From NCBI GenBank assembly GCA_000310025.1, contig FN648327.1, positions 102,559 through 166,558 of the forward strand: DNA of 64,000 nucleotides. Reading direction: 5' to 3'. How positions within the stretch are numbered: position 1 is the first letter of the stretch; each line of letters starts with the position of its first letter. This document shows positions 38,401-49,283 of the stretch, piece by piece. The notes below the pieces were generated by a model. That model ran no database searches. It was not told the DNA's origin and was given only the letters and a program-made list of their open reading frames with translations. Both the position numbers and the translations under genes were made by a program. The DNA comes from Ectocarpus siliculosus. Taxonomy: Eukaryota; Sar; Phaeophyceae; Ectocarpales; Ectocarpaceae.

Positions 38401-40713
38401 GCGTAAATAAAAAATGTTGCACACACTAACAGGTATGTACAGCACGCATGATATCAACAACGCCTGAGCCCGCAAAGGTTACAACGCGACAGTGATTCCT
38501 CCATCCCATGCTAAAGCGTGAATCACGTCGAGCCTCCCACTTCCACAACTCGGGAAATGGACGCCCCCCATACTCTCGCCCTCTCTGCCTCAGACACACT
38601 CACACTCGTGACCCTGAGAGCTGTAAAATCCTGTTCCTTTCTTCCCCCGCTGGCACTGACATATTTCCATTGGCTTGCCGCGAAATAGCGAAGTTCATGT
38701 AAAACCGTAGCATGAACCCCCCCCCCCCACACACACACACACATATACACGTCGTACGGTCTATGACCTTCAACCGTGACACAAAGCAACATGCGCGAAC
38801 CTGTCTTGGGCGGTGCCTGCGCGCTCTCCGGAAAGTTCAGCTTGGCCTTGGTGCCATCCGTGGCCTTCACGTGCCGGTCGTAGCACCTCGCCGCCTCGTC
38901 GGCGGAGGCGAACTTCCCCAGCGTAAGCCACTCCTTCGTGCCGTGCTTGTCGAAGTGGGTCACCACAAACATGTTGTTGGCCCAGTGGACTCCCCGATAT
39001 CTCAGTGCCTGAAAAAAAACAGAGCCACCATGCGCGACGGGAGCGGGAAAAGAGGCGGCGGCGGCGGTGGGACAACACGGCAGGAGGCACGCAGCGCAAA
39101 AATGAAAAAATACAATCGCAACCCCAAAAGAGAATTGCACAATATCTACCGCAAAACGGAAGCACGTCACATACGACGAACAACCGTAAGCGCGGAGAAA
39201 GCGTGAGGGGGGGGGGGGGGTTGCATCGGATAAAAAAAAAATGCCTTAAAACTTGCGGTATCTGTAGCGGGAAGGGGCACATCAAATAAACTCTCCTGTT
39301 GCCAATAAAGTGCTGAGGGATGAAGGGATGACACCATATGTGCCCCGCAAACCCGGCCGCCGCACACTACCGCAAGCGCCTAGCTTTCCAAAGTACGCTG
39401 TCCTAGCGGGCGAACGGCGCATTGCCTTCCCAGAGAGGGTTGTTTCTGAAGATAATTGGCGACAATAAAAGAGGCAGACAGCTCTCCAAATAGGGGAGCA
39501 CTACTATATTTCTAGGTCAAGGTCTTCCCGGCCTAGCGCTCAATAGGTGGCATGACTCGAGTACCACGTTGCATGCGGCAAGATGGCGCAAGAGCGCCAA
39601 CAAAAACGGTCTGGCGCGGAAGAAACCACACAGCAGTGTAGTACAACACGGACAGCAGTACAAGAAGTGTTTCACAACTATCCAAGCGGAAAACAGAGTG
39701 AAAACCGGACGGCATCGCATCGCACCGCCTCGCATCGCTTCGAGCGGAACCTTACCTTCTGCTTCTCGTCGACAAGCGTGTCGCCCCTCGTCTCCGGCAT
39801 ATACATGTTTTGAACCCTTCGCATAGCCGCCACGTTCCGCTGGGCTTCTGCGCGGTCCTCTGCACACACGCACGCGGCCCACAACAGCCGCCGTCGCCGG
39901 CATCACCCAACGCACATAGCACAGAAAAGAAAGAAACCCAAGCAGACAAGATTACGTCGTCGGTGACAAGCGGATCCGAGGTGACACATATTTCAGGACA
40001 TTCTGCCTATTTTATAGTCTCTGTGTGTGTGCTATGTTGGAACAGTTCTCGAAGCCTGCGCGTCACCTCCCTGCACTTCTTCACAGGTCCATGGCAGCGT
40101 AAATTACACTCGTGGTATATACCTAATGCCGCTCCAAACAGGGTGCCAGGGTGCAGTCACTCACGGCAGGCATAGCAATACGAAACAACGAGGCACCTCC
40201 CCCGTCTCCCGACGACGCCTCCTCACGATTTGCACCCGGTGTTGGGGTGTCACTCAAGCGCACGCGCCCCGGGCTCTTATTGAACTACGCATAACAGCAC
40301 AAAAACACAAGCTCACACTGACAGCACCAACGGACCGACAGAACAAGACCGCCCACACACAAAACACGTCACGTCAAAGGTGCGTACGCTCTGGGTGTCA
40401 CTCTCCCAAACAAGACTACCGAGAAAAAACGAAAGGCGGTAAGGCCTTGCGGGCGATCAAAAGCTCCCGCTGATCCGTAGGAACAACAACAACAACAACA
40501 ACAACGGTCCTGCGCAGGTCAGTGATCACCCGAAAACAGCGTACCAGGTGGGACGTGAGTGCTGTCCGCCACGCAGAACTGGCAGTTCCAGTCTCCCGCA
40601 GGCACCTCCTTGAGCTCCGGACGGTGGCACTTGGTGTGGAACACCAACGAGCACGTGTCGCAGCACAGCAGGTCGCCCCCGTGCGAGCACACCTCGCACA
40701 GATCGTTGTGGTC
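32425..40713 (-). CDS. PHD finger - AP2/ERF-like - UHRF1-type PHD nuclear protein, 5' end unresolved
   Basis: A probable chromatin or transcription regulator. Minus-strand exons: 40713-40545 (PHD1, [34 protein letters not shown], a full C4HC3 finger); 39859-39756 (charged linker); 39008-38801 (AP2/ERF-like, [34 protein letters not shown]); 38213 to the gap at 37742 (second PHD); about 37530-35806; 35479-35108; 34842-32425 (stop TGA). Phases agree at every junction outside the gap. The second PHD carries extra upstream cysteines ([15 protein letters not shown], then [25 protein letters not shown]), the arrangement of UHRF1 PHD fingers, which read the unmodified histone H3 tail. The C-terminal part (>1500 residues) is Ala/Gly/Pro-rich with basic NLS-like clusters (KRPKP, RRSKRK) and a short coiled-coil-like segment encoded at the start of the last exon. 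The start codon was not found; the ORF at 43288-42815 may supply it. Confidence 0.78.
33990..34140. repeat. AGCAGG/AGCAGC-rich repeat inside the last PHD-gene exon
   Basis: Imperfect AGCAGC/AGCAGG units encode the Ala/Pro/Val-rich tract of the minus-strand protein. Frames on both strands stay open through the region, so the shadow ORFs here are not genes. Confidence 0.75.
37524..37641 (+). repeat. Inverted copy of the PHD-gene linker exon, next to a gap
   Basis: Read on the plus strand this matches the minus-strand sequence 39921-39800, which holds the linker exon ([12 protein letters not shown]) and its upstream intron border. The copy reads [12 protein letters not shown] with about 10-15% base differences. 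It ends at the assembly gap and points opposite to the gene around it. Confidence 0.8.
37642..37741. other. Assembly gap (100 N) inside the PHD gene
   Basis: A 100-N gap removes the 3' end of the second PHD exon and the sequence up to the next exon. Coding sequence is probably missing. Confidence 0.95.
40482..40505 (+). repeat. CAA microsatellite
   Basis: A short run of CAA units in the intron 3' of the first PHD exon. Confidence 0.85.
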
Positions 40714-42814
40714 CTGGTAGGGGTTGGGGGGACGGGTCGCGTGCGTGACAAGGACACACGAGCGCATCGAGCGGACAATGGGGTAACCGAGAGATAGACA
40801 GAGGGCGAGAGAAGGGCAGTGGACAGAGAGATCGTAGACACGGGGGGGGCGGGGGCGGGGGGCGTTAGAAGGTGTGGTTGAGTAAAGGCAGAGGAAAAAC
40901 GCCAAGAGAAGTTGCTACACAACCCGAGGTGCCAAACGTGTTCAGAGCACAAAAGAGGACTGAGGTATGCAGAAGGATACCGTCAAAGACGGTGCTTATT
41001 CCCACTCGCGGGTTTCCGCAATGGGAACGGAAAAACCATACCCCCCGAAGCTAAAAATCACGAATACAATTCAAAGCGAAACCACGCTCGGCAGTCAAGG
41101 AAGAAGATATGAAACACCCCGCCGTAGAGTGGACCACACTATATGCAAGGAGAGTGCGCAACTGCTGGAAGGCACGTCGTACTCCTTTGGTAGACTCTAC
41201 CACAAACGAGAGGGTGTTGACCTACACATGCATACCACACCTTACCAAAAAGACCATGACGTGATCACCCGTGGTGTCGTACGCACCGGCGTCGTTACAG
41301 TAAGTATGTTACACGCTTACAGGACTTGAGAAACAGCTGGAAATAGTAAATTCCACATGGGAGTTTGACATTGGTCTTGGCCTTTGTAGCGTAGGCTCAA
41401 GAATGATTCTGCAGCAATAAGCAAACCAGGCGGAAAGATCACGCGATTTCAGGTAACATCTTGAGCAACTTAGGTCTTTTGGCTTCAAGGCAAACTTGCT
41501 CGTAATCATGTCAGGCACGCGTCGTAAAACTATAGAGTAAAAAAAAAGGCGATGCTGAGTTTTGATATGTTTCAAGTGCTGGCAACCCACCAGTAGCCGA
41601 GTATCGCTACCATGCGCAACGCGGGCCTGCGTTGCCCAATACCAGTGCACGAGCGGTACACTGCTCGGTAAAACAGAATGACAATGTTCACAGGTCTTCC
41701 TTCCGGTACCACTGGTTATCCGAAAGGACAGCAGCGGCATCCTCGTGCTGTGTGCTTGCCACCCGACGGGAAATATTCGTGCTCAGTTGCTTCGATTTGG
41801 GGGGGTGGTCTTCTGCATGCAACAAACAGTAACATTTACTGCTCATCAGTCATGCCGTACATACGCGCGTGAAGAAGTGAAAGTCAATCTGTCAGACGGC
41901 GACAGCTTTGACGAACGAATGTATGTACAGTATGTAATCGAAACCATCGAGGTACATGGTCAGTTCCTTGCTGCTGGTTTGACTGAAGCGCAATAACCAG
42001 AACACGTAAATTGAATGAGCTTTGAATCTAGACTCGCACAAGAGCATTGGAATCGCATGATCACACCGGCGCCCTCACCCCCCCGTATGTACGTGGGTAC
42101 ATTAATGGGCCGGCCGAAACCACAACCTGCCATTGTCATCTCTGGCTGCACCACCGCCGTTAGTATGTATGCATAGGTAGCCCGGAGGAACACAGAAATA
42201 GTGTCATTTTTCTCTAAACCTCAAACTCCGACAACGGCGGTAGATTGGGAGCTACATGCCGTGTTGACGGTGCTTTACTACCGGTAGTGCGCACATCGCC
42301 GCTAATCCGGGGACAAAAAGATAGCGGGCACTACTGCGGCAAGTACACGGAAATCGCTCTATTGTGACGTTCAACAACAGCAGACAGAGCACGGCGGTCG
42401 CAGGCGAACAACAGGGGGGGACATGCTCAAGCAGACTACACCCGAGATAACAAAGAGACCTCCGCGCCCCTTCCACGAAACACCTACTTGGTACAAAAGT
42501 ACTTCGTCGTCCATCGGCTATTGTATGCGTAAGTGTGAAGTCTTTAGATTCAGCTGGTATTCTGGCAAATGGTCAACACGAAAAGGTGTGCATGTGGTAG
42601 AAAGAGCGAATTGGCCAGATGTGCTATCTACTGATGTGCCGGCTGTAGTCTACAGCATTAGTTCGGCGACACCTTTGGGAGTGAGAATAGTTGCTGGCAA
42701 TCACACCATCTCTGTTGTGGTATCCGAGAGAAAAACACGGGGTTATCATCATCCATCCCTCTCTCAAGCGCTCTGACATAACCACACACCCCCACCGCGC
42801 AAAACTCATCGTCT
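40714..42814. other. Intron of the PHD gene or intergenic; no exon recognised
   Basis: Upstream of the PHD1 exon on the minus strand. I find no start codon exon with a phase-0 donor and no motif. Several short frames exist on both strands but none is supported. Confidence 0.4.
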
Positions 42815-43288
42815 CTACTCTGCCTTTATGCTGCATTTGCTTGCCTCTTTCCACTCGATCTGGATCCCTGGCGCAGCCTCTAGCCCGGCGCCGCCGTCTC
42901 CAAGCCCCCCCCCGCCGCTCAACTTCTCCTCCCCTCCCACCGCAGACGATCCCCTCAGGCTCCTCTGCCTCTTGCTGTCGTTCCTCGACTTCACCCCGTC
43001 CGCGAAGGCCTGGTCCAGCCGGAGCTCCTCCCTGAGCGACTGGAGCACGCCCCTGTGCGAGTCCCTGATGCCTCCGGGCTGAGCGGCGAACGCGGTGTAG
43101 AGCGTTTCGTACGCCGCCCGCGACGCGGCCGCGTGTCGAGTTACGCTTTGGTCCACCCGATCCATACGCCCCGCCGGCGTGCGTTGCACCGAGGTCGCCC
43201 TTTCGAGCTTGACCCCCTCCCTGGCTTCGTGAAATTCGGGGCCCTCTCTCGGATCTCTAAAACGTCTAAGAAGCAGAGGCCAAAGCAA
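42815..43288 (-). CDS. Hypothetical basic, helix-rich protein or 5' exon of the PHD gene
   Basis: An open frame of 157 codons from an ATG at 43288 to a TAG at 42815. The middle (RMDRVDQSVTRHAAASRAAY, then LQSLREELRLDQAFADGVK) looks helical and charged, followed by a KRQR basic cluster and a Gly-rich tail. I do not recognise the family. It may be a complete small gene divergent from the eL43 gene. Alternatively it is the first exon of the PHD gene, because a GTGGGAG donor after the SLRGSSA residues lies in phase 0, the phase that the PHD1 exon at 40713 requires. The composition looks coding, unlike the flanks. Confidence 0.45.
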   Translation of the reverse strand: MLWPLLLRRFRDPREGPEFHEAREGVKLERATSVQRTPAGRMDRVDQSVTRHAAASRAAYETLYTAFAAQPGGIRDSHRGVLQSLREELRLDQAFADGVKSRNDSKRQRSLRGSSAVGGEEKLSGGGGLGDGGAGLEAAPGIQIEWKEASKCSIKAE

Positions 43289-43998
43289 GCAGTTTGCTGT
43301 GGTCTAGCCGAGAGCGTTCAATAATATCTCGAGCGGCCACGCTGCCGCAGCTGCTGCAAAAAAAATGACGGGCCTGTTGCCCGCCCGTCCTTTTTTTGCT
43401 GTCGCCGTCACGCTCGGCCTCTCTACGCAAACACACAAAATACAATCGCAGGCCAACCCCTTCAACCCAGTCGCCTCTTTGTCTCTGTCTCTCTCGTTTC
43501 GATCTTCCAAGAGAATCTCTGTGACACCAACGTGCCGCCCCCGCCGCGTGTGTCCCCTTGCCCCCCGCTGCCTCGCTCCGACTTTTTTTCTGAGATCAGC
43601 AATTTGGAGAAACGCCTGTTTTCACGACATAGGGGTAGGGGGGACGATTCGAACCCCTTGATGATTGTTCCAATTGATTGTTCAAGGGATTGTTGATTGT
43701 TTGATTTTTTCTTCGAGAGACACGGCGGTGGGGGGGACTGAGGTGCTGGGCGAGGTCACGGATGCTTTTCCGGTGACGAAAAAACAGCAACAGTAATATC
43801 CTGGGCGAAAGGACGAAAGGACAGACAAGACCATGCAGGAGTAGGTCACAATTTTATGTGTGTCTAATTTCTTGATAATTTCAAGTTTGCCCAAAGGGCG
43901 AATATATGGAAACCCAGGGGATACGAAGAAATTGCCCCCGGGTGTGGATGGTCGTGTAGGCACTGTCCAGTTCACGGCAAGGCACCCCAACCAACACC
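43289..43998. promoter_or_regulatory. Divergent upstream region with pyrimidine tracts before eL43
   Basis: About 0.7 kb between the minus-strand ORF and the eL43 start. It holds CT-rich tracts (TCTCTGTCTCTCTCG near 43480). Such a position and composition fit a ribosomal-protein promoter, but no specific element can be named. Confidence 0.35.
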
Positions 43999-46900
43999 AT
44001 GGTAAGCACGCGTCGTTGCCTGAGGAAGCAGAGGATGGCAATGGGTAGCGTTGGTTGTGAAGCCTTCGTCTTGGGTCGATCGTCGAGCGCGATGCTTGAC
44101 TCTCAGGCGTTGCTGTGTTCGTTGGCAGGACCGGCGAGCACCGCCAAACCAGAGGCTTTTCAGGCTTTCCTCTGGCTTGCCTCTGTTGGCAACCTAGTTG
44201 CGCCCTGGGCGTCTATGCCCTGCTGGCGAGCGGAATTCCTTTCGTCAGCAGGAATCTACGCCTTTGCAATCTATCGACATCCCCAGTTTTGTATTGGCCA
44301 GACAGCCAAGCTAGAGCAAAGCAGGTGTCCTCTCCAAGAAAAAAAGTTGGAGGGGAACGTGCCGCCTCTGTGCGGAGGGGCGAGCACCTCTCCCTGTAAT
44401 AGTTGTGATGAGTGAGCAACCATCCTGCACTCCACCAGAGACACACACGGGCCACAGGCACGATGTCTCCTTGGCAATCACCGCGACGTTGACATCTCGC
44501 CGAGCGCCGATAAGCTAGGTCCGATGCGTAGCAGCGGCCTCTCTCTCGGACATCAGAGGGCACAATTGTGACCACCCACACTTCAAAATCAAGACAAACA
44601 AACCCTTCGCCCTTCCCTGCAGTATTGCGTGTTGTGGCGAGAAGGGAGGGGGAGGGCGAGTAGCTTGCTCCACAGCAGCTGTGCATTATATTGCTGGTCA
44701 ACCTTGATGCCATGGTAGGGTATTTCGCCTGTTTGAGATGGTGGCTACATCGGTTGGAACACAGTTTTGCCGTCATCTGCCCCAAATATGTCTCACCCGA
44801 ACAGCAGCAGTATACTAAACACTACCAGTACGTAGTTCACAGAGATGGATATCCTCACCAGCTTCTGTGGGAGGTGAGGTGCCCCATGTCTCCCTCACAC
44901 GCCAGCGTTGGAATGTCACTAAGAAAGCTTATTAAAGAACTTACCCGCTCTTTCCGTGGATATTACAGTAAGTGTCGAAGGTCGCGGTTTGTGTCAGTAA
45001 TCGCGCCGTTCTACTACTGCTGCTGTGGTGTGGCCAAGCTGGCAAACTCAACGAGCTGACACCTGCTGCACCTACCGAGAGATTCCGTGCGTTTTGCACA
45101 AAGCTTTTGGCGGATGCCTGCTTGAAAATGTATCAATGCACACCACGTCATTGTACATGTTGTTATTGTATACCAGTGTGCTGTTTATGCTTGTAGATAC
45201 CGTGAGAGCAAACAGCGTTGTACTGCGGTGGACTCGCGCCATGAATATCCCCGCTTGAACTTGTGTTGTCCGCCCCCTCCCCCATCCCACCCGTCCCCCA
45301 AAAAAATGCTGCTGCTGCTGCAGGGTAGGCGCACGAAGAAGGTGGGAATCACCGGGAAGTACGGTGTCCGGTACGGTTCGTCGCTCCGTAAGGTCATCAA
45401 GAAGATCGAGGTGAGTTCAACTTTCTAAAGTTCAAGTTTACAAAGTGTCAAGACATACATGCAAACGCGTGAACTACGGCCGCGGTTGAACGCCACCTGA
45501 CGCAAATGACCGGGAGTTTTGATTTCTTTCTGCATGCACAGCCCGCAAGGGAGGGGAATCGAACATGCAGCGGCCGAGTAGTTTGGTTCCGAGGTGCGGG
45601 CAGGAAGAATCGGCGGGTGTTGCATTGCCTGCAGTCCGCCTGGCGTCCCGCATCTACAAAGCGCTTGGCAGTTCGAATGCCACTTAAGGAGGGCATACTG
45701 TAGGCACTCGGCAGCGATGTTATCCTTGCGCCATTATTTTCAGCAGCGATCAGAGGATGGACAGGCACGATGGCTTGTTGTTTCCCTTCGGCAACGTTCA
45801 CGCGTGCAGGGGACCAAGCTCAATCTAATAGCGTTTTTTACCTTGTCTCCATAGTCTTGCATAGCTCGTAGTTGTTGGAAGATTCCCAAACCGTGGTTCC
45901 TTGTCACACCTATGATATGATGGGACATCCGACGTGGGCGCGTCACGTACAATGCGCGTACAGTACTGTAAGACAGTCGCACGGTACGATCATAACCTCA
46001 TGGTTTCCCCTACACGAAGACCTTGAAGAAATATACAGCAAGAGTCGTGCGCGCTTGTAGGCGAGCACGGCAACATGTAGACACGAGTTGTGGGCAACGT
46101 GAAGGAAGCTTGCGCAGGTACAAAGAGGCTGGGGAAACCCCTGAGGCCAGTCTCCATATCAACTGCGCATACATCAACCGGGATTCCTTAGTGGGGATCC
46201 CAAGTCGGACTAAAAGCACTCGTTCGCCCTCGAACTCACGGGCAGCGGGCCGTTGCGTTCGCAGACATTCTTTTGGGTTTTTGTGTTAGCTTTTTTCACT
46301 GCGATCAGCGAAAGTGTACCGTGACGCGTCAATACCCATCGCCGCCGTTGCTCATCATGTGCATACGACACACAGTCGCGCCGCTCCTATCTAAACATAT
46401 GTAGTTGTTTCAGCGCTTATCCGTGGAAAAATTGGTTGGGTAGTAGGTCGGTACGCGAACCGTCGGTCGTCTTTTTCGCCTCCCCCGCTGCCGCTGCGCG
46501 ACCAGAAGCCCGTCTTGTTGGTTTATTGTGCCGTCGTTGGTTGGGATTGTACCAGAGTGACAAGTGCTCGTTCAGTCCCCACCCACCCACCCACCATCTC
46601 GAGGGTCTCACAACTGCTGCTGCTACTTGTCGCTGCCGCGATTGCGCAGATCACCCAGCACGCCAGGTACACGTGCCCCTTCTGCGGAAAGGACACGGTC
46701 AAGCGAATGGTGTCCGGAATCTGGAAGTGCTCCGCCTGCGGGAAGATCTCTGCGGGCGGCGCCTACACGCTCAAGTGGGTGTCTTGTTCTTCTCTGTACA
46801 TATTATAGTATGATGTTGCATTTGTGTCCTGACACTTACAAACAACAGCTATTATATGGTGTGGTGAACCCTGTTCGTGGCGATGATTTTTTCTCAGCGT

Positions 46901-48175
46901 AACACAACGGGCCATCTATATGCGCAGATAAGAGTCGAAGAGAAAGTTGCAATGAATCCATATAATAGCGTCAGCGAACGCTACCCGTGTGTCTACGTTT
47001 CCGATTTGCTACCGATAGATTTTCGCCTGGACAGACGATCAAAAATCCGTATGTCTTTGCGTGACGTCTTCTGCTTCGGCGGCGGGTATCCCGTAGACGG
47101 TCGTCTCAGCGAATGTTATCGCAGCATACGTACGTAAATAGTGTACTGCGTCAATACTTCGTATTTCGTCCAAAAGGCTGCAACTCTTACAGGCATGGGT
47201 AGATTATATCGATGTTGCTTGTATGTGTAGTGCACTCGTGCTTTCGAAGTGCAAAAGAAATGCTTTTGAACTGGCGCTAAAAGGGGCAAGTGTACGAAGC
47301 ATCTTGCGCAGGTACTACGAGACTGGGGAAACCTTTAGGCCAGTCTCTATATCAACTGCGCATATATTAAACGGGGCTTCTTTTTTGGAATCCCAAGTCG
47401 GACTAAAAGCACTCGTTTGCCCTCGAACTCACGGGCAGCGGGCCGTTGCGTTCGCAGACAGTCTTTGCTCTCGTTGTTTTCTTTGGGGAAACCTTTGGTT
47501 GCCTCACTGGCTGCTGTGCTTGCGGTTGTGTGTCGAGTACGATGTTGTGACACTGGTATAGTTAACACTAGTGTTTTTGAATTTGCGTTTTAGTACTCGA
47601 GGAGGTGCTTGCATCAGTCTTGCAGTTTTTAACCCGGGCACCAATTTTCAAGAGGATCTCTTGCCCTGAGAAGCATGACAGCCGTGTCGCATGTGATGTT
47701 CGTACATTGCTGTTGCGTTGAAAAGAGTTGACTCGTGTTTTTTCGTCGGTATCAGTAATGTCGGTGGTAGTTTCTTGTTCGAGCCATGGTGACCACGGGT
47801 GGCGTTCCCGTGAGCTGGACCAGTACGGACATTGGCAAGGTACTCTGAGCGTAGACCGGGACGACTACTAATGTAAAGACAGCATCAACAACCCATTTCG
47901 GTTATTTCCCTTGGAGAGAGTATGAGCGAAAGAGGTACTCCCGAACTTAGAGACCAAAACATGTGTCCTTCAGTAAGAGATGCAAGCAACAACAACGGCA
48001 GCGTTCGGACTCTCATGTTTAACACCTGCGCCCTTCCTTGTTCCCTCCCTTCTTGCTTTCCCCCTCGCTCCCCGCCGCAAACGATGTGTTCTTATTTTAT
48101 AGCACCCCCGCGGCGGTGACCGTGCGGTCCACCATTGCGCGCCTGCGCAAGGGCGCGACGGAGACTGGAAAATAA
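43999..48175 (+). CDS. RPL37A: 60S ribosomal protein eL43 (RPL37A)
   Basis: A zinc-binding protein of the cytosolic large ribosomal subunit. Exons: 43999-44001 (ATG only), 45324-45410, 46650-46774, 48103-48175; total 95 aa, close to the usual 92 or so. Splice sites are ATG/GTAAGC, CTGCAG/GGTAGG, GAG/GTGAGT, GCAG/ATCACC, CTCAA/GTGGGT and ATAG/CACC; all phases agree and the last junction restores an Asn codon. The protein begins [19 protein letters not shown] and carries the C39-x2-C42...C57-x2-C60 zinc finger ([15 protein letters not shown]), then [16 protein letters not shown] and a basic C-terminus. The first exon would be missed by most gene finders. Introns 2 and 3 each carry a copy of a ~165-bp repeat. 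Confidence 0.95.
46108..46272 (+). repeat. Direct repeat copy A in eL43 intron 2
   Basis: This matches 47302-47466 over about 165 bp, with a nearly identical right half (CCCAAGTCGGACTAAAAGC, CTCGAACTCACGGGCAGC, GGCCGTTGCGTTCGCAGACA). A frame in both copies reads RRYxExGET, faintly like part of a transposase helix-turn-helix, so a mobile-element remnant is possible. Confidence 0.8.
47302..47466 (+). repeat. Direct repeat copy B in eL43 intron 3
   Basis: Second copy of the ~165-bp repeat, about 1.2 kb downstream of copy A and in the same orientation, in the next intron of the same gene. Confidence 0.8.
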
Positions 48176-49064
48176 TCTGTTTTTCCTGTTGATGTCGGGT
48201 TCGGATAGGAACGGAAAAGGTTCTGTGGATGGGGGTGCCAACTCTCTCGGGGTTTGATAAAATGCCGAAGTGAACCATTCTTACCTTTTTTTCCTGTTGT
48301 ATTCGAGTGGCGTGGGGAATCCCGTCCTGATGCTGGGGCAGCGTTGATCGATCGACCCGTGCACGGTGGGATGCTCGCAGATGATGCTGTGCCTTGGCCG
48401 CTATTTTTTCGAGACGCGCGTGCGTCAGAAGCGGCCGCGCTTTGTTTCCAGTAAGGGAGCGGCGCCGTACTCTTGCCGCAAAAACCTCCTGGCGACCTCC
48501 TTGTGCTCGAGTTTTGGCTCTTGTGCTGCGTCACGCTGCGCACGTACTTTTTTGTGTGTGATGACGATGTCACCCTCGTGTCTCACCAAACACCGTGTGC
48601 AGTTCACCCGCACCATCCGTGCGCGCTTAGTCCAACTTGTTGAGGCGCACTGATTGGATGTGACGGAACTTCAGCACCGTTTTATTGGATCACAAGTTGA
48701 CCTAGGCACGAGTATTTTACCGCCATAGTTGTACGTGTCGGCGGTGTCGACTTGTTCCCATCTATCAAAAACCCGATATGGCCAGACAAGCTTCACCGTT
48801 GTCTCTGTAGTACTGCGGTTGTGCGCACCGCGACTTTCTTTCTCACACAGGAATGACTGAAAACGAATGTCGCTACAGAATACTTGAGACACCTTCAGAG
48901 TGCCTCGGCACAGTGAGAAGGCCCTCTAGGTCTGACCCTTTCATTGTTCCACCTCTCTGATGTTCGGGATGTGTTGCACTGATTGCTGCCAGTGCCAATT
49001 TTTCCCCCTGACGCACGCATGCAGTCAGTGTCGCTGTTGATGTGCACGGCCCGCATTCAGAATA
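48176..49064. other. Intergenic downstream of eL43
   Basis: No gene supported. The first part is presumably the eL43 3' UTR. Confidence 0.45.
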
Positions 49065-49281
49065 CCGTATATGACACAAGATAACACACCCCCTGGACCG
49101 ATTTTCAAAGCTCGACTACTCCACGACGAAGAGGATGCATAAACGAAACAATACATTTTCGAAAACCTCTCGACGAGACGGTTCCAACGCCGCCGTTTTC
49201 GGCGCTGTGACTCTTCCTGCTGTTGAGAAATCGAGCTTTGAAAATCGGCCCAGGGGGTGTGTTATCTTGTGTCATATACGG
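49065..49281. mobile_element. 217-bp MITE with 52-bp TIRs and TA target duplication
   Basis: 49065-49116 and 49230-49281 are inverted copies with essentially one central mismatch. Each end starts CCGTATATGACACAAGATAA and runs through ACACACCCCCTGG and CGATTTTCAAAGCTCGA. TA flanks both ends (49063-49064 and 49282-49283). The interior of about 110 bp has no coding capacity, so it must be moved by another element's transposase. The near-identity of the two ends suggests recent activity. Confidence 0.88.
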
Positions 49282-49283
49282 TA

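Noticed and set aside
43630-43720. GGTTCGAATC-like tRNA T-loop on the minus strand
   Set aside because: No matching acceptor, D or anticodon stems could be folded around it.
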